DNA of 53,389 nucleotides from Herpetosiphonaceae bacterium (GTDB lineage Bacteria > Chloroflexota > Chloroflexia > Chloroflexales > Kallotenuaceae), in contig JACDGP010000023.1 of NCBI GenBank assembly GCA_013821605.1, forward strand, positions 1 to 53,389, given 5' to 3'. Of this stretch, positions 50,883-53,389 are shown in pieces. Position numbers and translations under genes: made by a program. The notes below the pieces were generated by a model that worked only from the letters and a program-made list of their open reading frames with translations, did no database searches and was not told where the DNA came from. How positions within the stretch are numbered: position 1 is the stretch's first letter; each line of letters starts with the position of its first letter.

Positions 50883-52066
50883 TCGATGCTAAGCCCACCA
50901 CCGAAGTGCGCGCTGCACGGCGGGCCGTACTCGCCATCTTCTTTATCAACGGAGCCATCATCGCCTCCTGGGTCGCGCACATCCCGCTGATCAAAGAAAA
51001 ATTCAACCTGACCCCGGGAGAACTCGGCTTCGTCCTCTTAGCTGCCGGCGCTGGCTCTATCGTAGCCCTCACGATGATCGGTGGCCTGGTTGCGCGCCTG
51101 GGCAGCCGCTTGGTAACAAGCGTGGGTGCTATAGCCTGCTGCGCCTCCTTGCCGCTGTTACTCCTGGTACCGAACGTCCCGCTCTTGGTCGCGTCACTCG
51201 CTTTTTTCGGGATGGCCAACGCCACAGTAGATGTCGCGATGAACTCGCAGGCGGTCGCGGTCGAAGCGCGCTATGGTCGTCCGATCATGTCGACCTTCCA
51301 TGCGTTGTTCAGCGCTGGTGGTCTCGTGGGTGCGGCGGTTGGCAGCCTGCTGCTAGCACGAAATGTCAGCACGCCTATACAGGCGCTCGGCATCGTCCTA
51401 ACCCTCGGGCTCATCGTACTTCTCGCGCTCCGCCATCTATTACCCGCCGGTGTCGATCAAGCAAGCGACGCCCCGGCCTTCATCCGTCCCTCCGGGCCCC
51501 TACTCAACTTGGGCCTCCTGGCACTCTTTGCGCTCATAAGCGAAGGCGCGATGGCCGATTGGAGTGCCGTCTACCTCCATACCAGCCTCGGTGCAGCGCC
51601 AGATTTCGCTGCTATCGGCTTCGCAGTCTTTTCCCTCACCATGACCCTTGGACGCTTCGTCGGTGATCGGCTGCGTGCACGCCTACACGCAGTCCAGGTC
51701 GTGCGGTTAAGTGGTGCCCTTGGCGCATTGGGACTTGGGATCGCGCTGTTCCTCGGCCAACCGGTGGCAGCACTCATTGGCTTCGGCTGCGTTGGCTTCG
51801 GGCTCTCAAATCTAGTTCCCGTGCTGTTTAGTGCAGCAGGCAGCACGCCAGGTATGGCACCTGGGGCCGGCATCGCCGCCGTAGCCACAGCCGGCTATCT
51901 TGGCTTCCTGATTGGCCCACCTCTCATTGGTCTCGTAGCCCAGACAACGACACTCCCGCTGGCATTGGGCCTCGTCGCACTGTGTATGGCCTTGATCGCG
52001 CTTCGAGCCGTGAGTGTAGCATCCGCCGACGAGCACATAGCGAACCCCGCTTTGACTAGCGGATAG
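50879..52066 (+). CDS. MFS transporter
   Basis: The 395-residue protein has about 12 transmembrane segments in two halves: FFINGAIIASWVAHIPLIKEKFNLTPGELGFVLLAAGAGSIVALTMIGGLVARLGSRLVTSVGAIACC..., then SGPLLNLGLLALFALISEGAMADWSAVYLHTSLG. The pattern GxxADWSAVYL(H) is typical of the YbjJ/DHA1-like MFS group. The substrate is unknown. ATG overlaps the GT4 stop (ATGA), so the two are coupled. It is convergent with the nucleotidyltransferase gene. Confidence 0.88.
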   Translation: MIDAKPTTEVRAARRAVLAIFFINGAIIASWVAHIPLIKEKFNLTPGELGFVLLAAGAGSIVALTMIGGLVARLGSRLVTSVGAIACCASLPLLLLVPNVPLLVASLAFFGMANATVDVAMNSQAVAVEARYGRPIMSTFHALFSAGGLVGAAVGSLLLARNVSTPIQALGIVLTLGLIVLLALRHLLPAGVDQASDAPAFIRPSGPLLNLGLLALFALISEGAMADWSAVYLHTSLGAAPDFAAIGFAVFSLTMTLGRFVGDRLRARLHAVQVVRLSGALGALGLGIALFLGQPVAALIGFGCVGFGLSNLVPVLFSAAGSTPGMAPGAGIAAVATAGYLGFLIGPPLIGLVAQTTTLPLALGLVALCMALIALRAVSVASADEHIANPALTSG

Positions 52067-52097
52067 ACGATCTAGCTGTCCATCATACCCCGCCGTT

Positions 52098-52829
52098 TCA
52101 CAGCTCGACGCCCTGCTCCCGTGCGACGGTCAGATTTGCGCGAAGGAGCGATGCATGGTTTTCGCCCGCATCAAGCCACCAGCCCTCAACCAGATCGTAC
52201 GTCAATTCGCCGCGCTGGAGGTAAGCGTTATTAACGTCGGTGATCTCAAGCTCGCCGCGTCGAGATGGCGTGAGCGTTGCAATAATATCAAACACGTCCG
52301 CGCAGTACATATAGACGCCGATCACAGCCAAGTTGCTTGATGGCTGTTTTGGCTTCTCAATAATGCGACGAATGTGCTGGTCTTCAACCTCCGCGATACC
52401 ATATTCCTGCGGGTGATCGACTTCCTTCAGCAGGATATGTGCTCCCGATAGCTGTTTCGCAAACGTAGCTACTGCCTGTTTGATGCCGTACTGCAAAATG
52501 TTATCGCCGAGGACGACAACCATACGGTCGTTACCAACAAAATCGCGTGCCAAGCCGAGGGCTTCGGCAATCCCACCTTCACCTGTTTGATAGGCATAAT
52601 TGATGCGCGACAGCCCAAAATCCTCGCCATTACGGATCAGCCTTAGGAAGTCACCGGCGCTATTTCCACCTGTCACGAGCATGATATCGGTGATGCCCGC
52701 GTCTACGAGCATTTGGAGCGGGTAATACACCATTGGTTTGTTGTAAACAGGAAGCAGGTGTTTGTTGGTAATCTGCGTCAGAGGTCGCAACCGGGAACCT
52801 AAGCCGCCAGCCAGCACGATGCCTTTCAT
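52098..52829 (-). CDS. Sugar-1-phosphate nucleotidyltransferase (RfbA-like, short type)
   Basis: The 243-residue product begins MKGIVLAGGLGSRLRPLTQITNKHLLPVYNKPMVYYPLQMLVDAGITDIMLV, the nucleotidyltransferase signature (GxGxRLxPLT with Lys of NKHLLPV), and has VVVLGDNILQYGI, VEVDHPQEYGIAEVEDQHIRRIIEKPKQPSSNLAVIGVYMY and DVNNAYLQRGELTYDLVEGWWLDAGEN. It fits the short branch of glucose-1-phosphate thymidylyltransferases (about 240 residues compared with about 290 for RmlA). ATG 52829 has AAGGAAGACGG upstream. No rml partner genes are in the window. Confidence 0.88.
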   Translation of the reverse strand: MKGIVLAGGLGSRLRPLTQITNKHLLPVYNKPMVYYPLQMLVDAGITDIMLVTGGNSAGDFLRLIRNGEDFGLSRINYAYQTGEGGIAEALGLARDFVGNDRMVVVLGDNILQYGIKQAVATFAKQLSGAHILLKEVDHPQEYGIAEVEDQHIRRIIEKPKQPSSNLAVIGVYMYCADVFDIIATLTPSRRGELEITDVNNAYLQRGELTYDLVEGWWLDAGENHASLLRANLTVAREQGVEL

Positions 52830-53389
52830 AACAACCGTCTTCCTTCTTGCTAGACCATCGGTGAGCATACATCGTGCAAGCGACTATAATCGCACCCCCC
52901 TGTCTTTGGCAAACCCAGGTAAGCACAGCTCGTGGGTGCGGGTAAACGAAGGGCGGGGACCACTACCAGTGGCCATTTATTGCTCCCATTGATCCGGGGG
53001 TGAAAACCGGTTTTTGGGTTTTTCGCTTTCCAATGCGTCAAATGACGATTCGGGAGCAATAAAAAGCAATGGCTGGTTCATTGCTCGTAAGCTTGGACAG
53101 CGCGACACGAAGCAATGCGTTAGCAATGATTTAACAATAGGAGCAATGGGAGCAATGGTAAGGTGCGAGAGAAACGACGGGTAGGAGCATAGAACGCAGA
53201 AACTCGGTGCGCTTGCTCATGGCTAATGACAGGAGTGTATTATAGCACATCAGTGCTGATTTTCTATGATGGGAAGATGACGGTTTGGTTACGGAAGGGA
53301 CAGGAAGGGTTATAAGCTCAGTGTATGGCGTAGTGCAACGTCAACATCGATCATAGGGAGCATAATGTTAGAATGAAGCAAAAGGAATG
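52830..53389. other. Gene-free region with direct and inverted AGCAAT repeats
   Basis: No coding region with a convincing start or motif is seen to the window edge. The region 52979-53156 is dominated by short AGCAAT repeats. TTGGCG or TATAAT-like promoters are not clear. The final 100 bases may be the upstream region of a gene outside the window. Confidence 0.5.
52979..53156. repeat. Cluster of eight AGCAAT/ATTGCT repeats
   Basis: Occurrences start at 52979 and 53080 as ATTGCT and at 53055, 53065, 53111, 53122, 53142 and 53151 as AGCAAT, several in the larger form GGGAGCAATGG. Spacing is irregular (10-75 bases). The cluster may be an operator array for the flanking nucleotidyltransferase gene or a degenerate repeat. 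No origin-like features (DnaA boxes TTATCCACA) are seen. Confidence 0.5.

Noticed and set aside
53288-53316. A fourth GTTACGG-N4-GACAGGA-N4-TTATAAG match to the shared promoter box
   Set aside because: Only the first unit agrees well, the -10-like position (TAGAAA) is poor, and it is about 460 bases from the nearest minus-strand start.
1-53389. CRISPR array or prophage
   Set aside because: No regularly spaced direct repeats of the 25-37 base type and no integrase, terminase or capsid genes were seen.

Overview
The window reads as chromosomal DNA of a Chloroflexota bacterium, most likely class Chloroflexia. This is inferred from gene content: extracellular proteins built from TGH...GYPLTE...WFERARFEYHP repeats, a RodZ-like membrane HTH protein, minCDE with TusA/DsrE/radical-SAM genes, and many GT-C and GT2 glycosyltransferases. 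No 16S gene is present, so the assignment is provisional.

Layout. Positions 1-6500 are an accessory zone: IS110 and IS3 remnants, an IS4-family element with intact inverted repeats and an 8-bp target duplication but a dead transposase, and several secreted or lipoprotein genes, one frameshifted. Positions 6600-13400 hold a subtilase with the same extracellular repeats, a receiver-HTH-membrane fusion, an isoaspartyl peptidase, a threonylcarbamoyl-AMP synthase, an MshC-like cysteine ligase and a cysteine-less redoxin-fold protein. Positions 13400-16500 hold a methyltransferase, a VapBC pair, an IS982-like element inserted at the stop codon of a gamma carbonic anhydrase-like gene, and that gene. 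Positions 16600-21200 are core: murI, minC-minD-minE, an AI-2E-family transporter, an acetyltransferase and tRNA-Leu(UAG). Next come trpD, an oxidoreductase, decayed NUDIX and exonuclease genes, a MazF-type toxin-antitoxin pair and lon.

Positions 27900-33600 form a sugar operon: a LacI regulator with an operator-like palindrome at its start, a PfkB kinase and two alpha/alpha-barrel glycoside hydrolases. It runs straight into a TusA-like / DsrE-like / radical SAM / Lrp-like cluster, whose Lrp-like gene carries an in-frame TGA, followed by a polytopic membrane protein and a methyltransferase.

Positions 37400-47450 are mostly minus-strand: three consecutive operons (NUDIX-DoxX-GT-C-GT2-DUF2064; type II NADH dehydrogenase fusion plus a repeat membrane protein; acyl-CoA dehydrogenase-like plus PhnD-like binding protein). 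Each is preceded by the same promoter, made of three 7-bp units at an 11-bp period (Pho-box-like geometry) followed 21 bp later by a -10-like hexamer. This shared three-operon unit is the strongest candidate for an undescribed regulon. The right end has a zinc alcohol dehydrogenase, a Crp-family regulator, a GT4 glycosyltransferase, an MFS transporter, a short nucleotidyltransferase of the RfbA type, and a gene-free stretch with eight AGCAAT/ATTGCT repeats.
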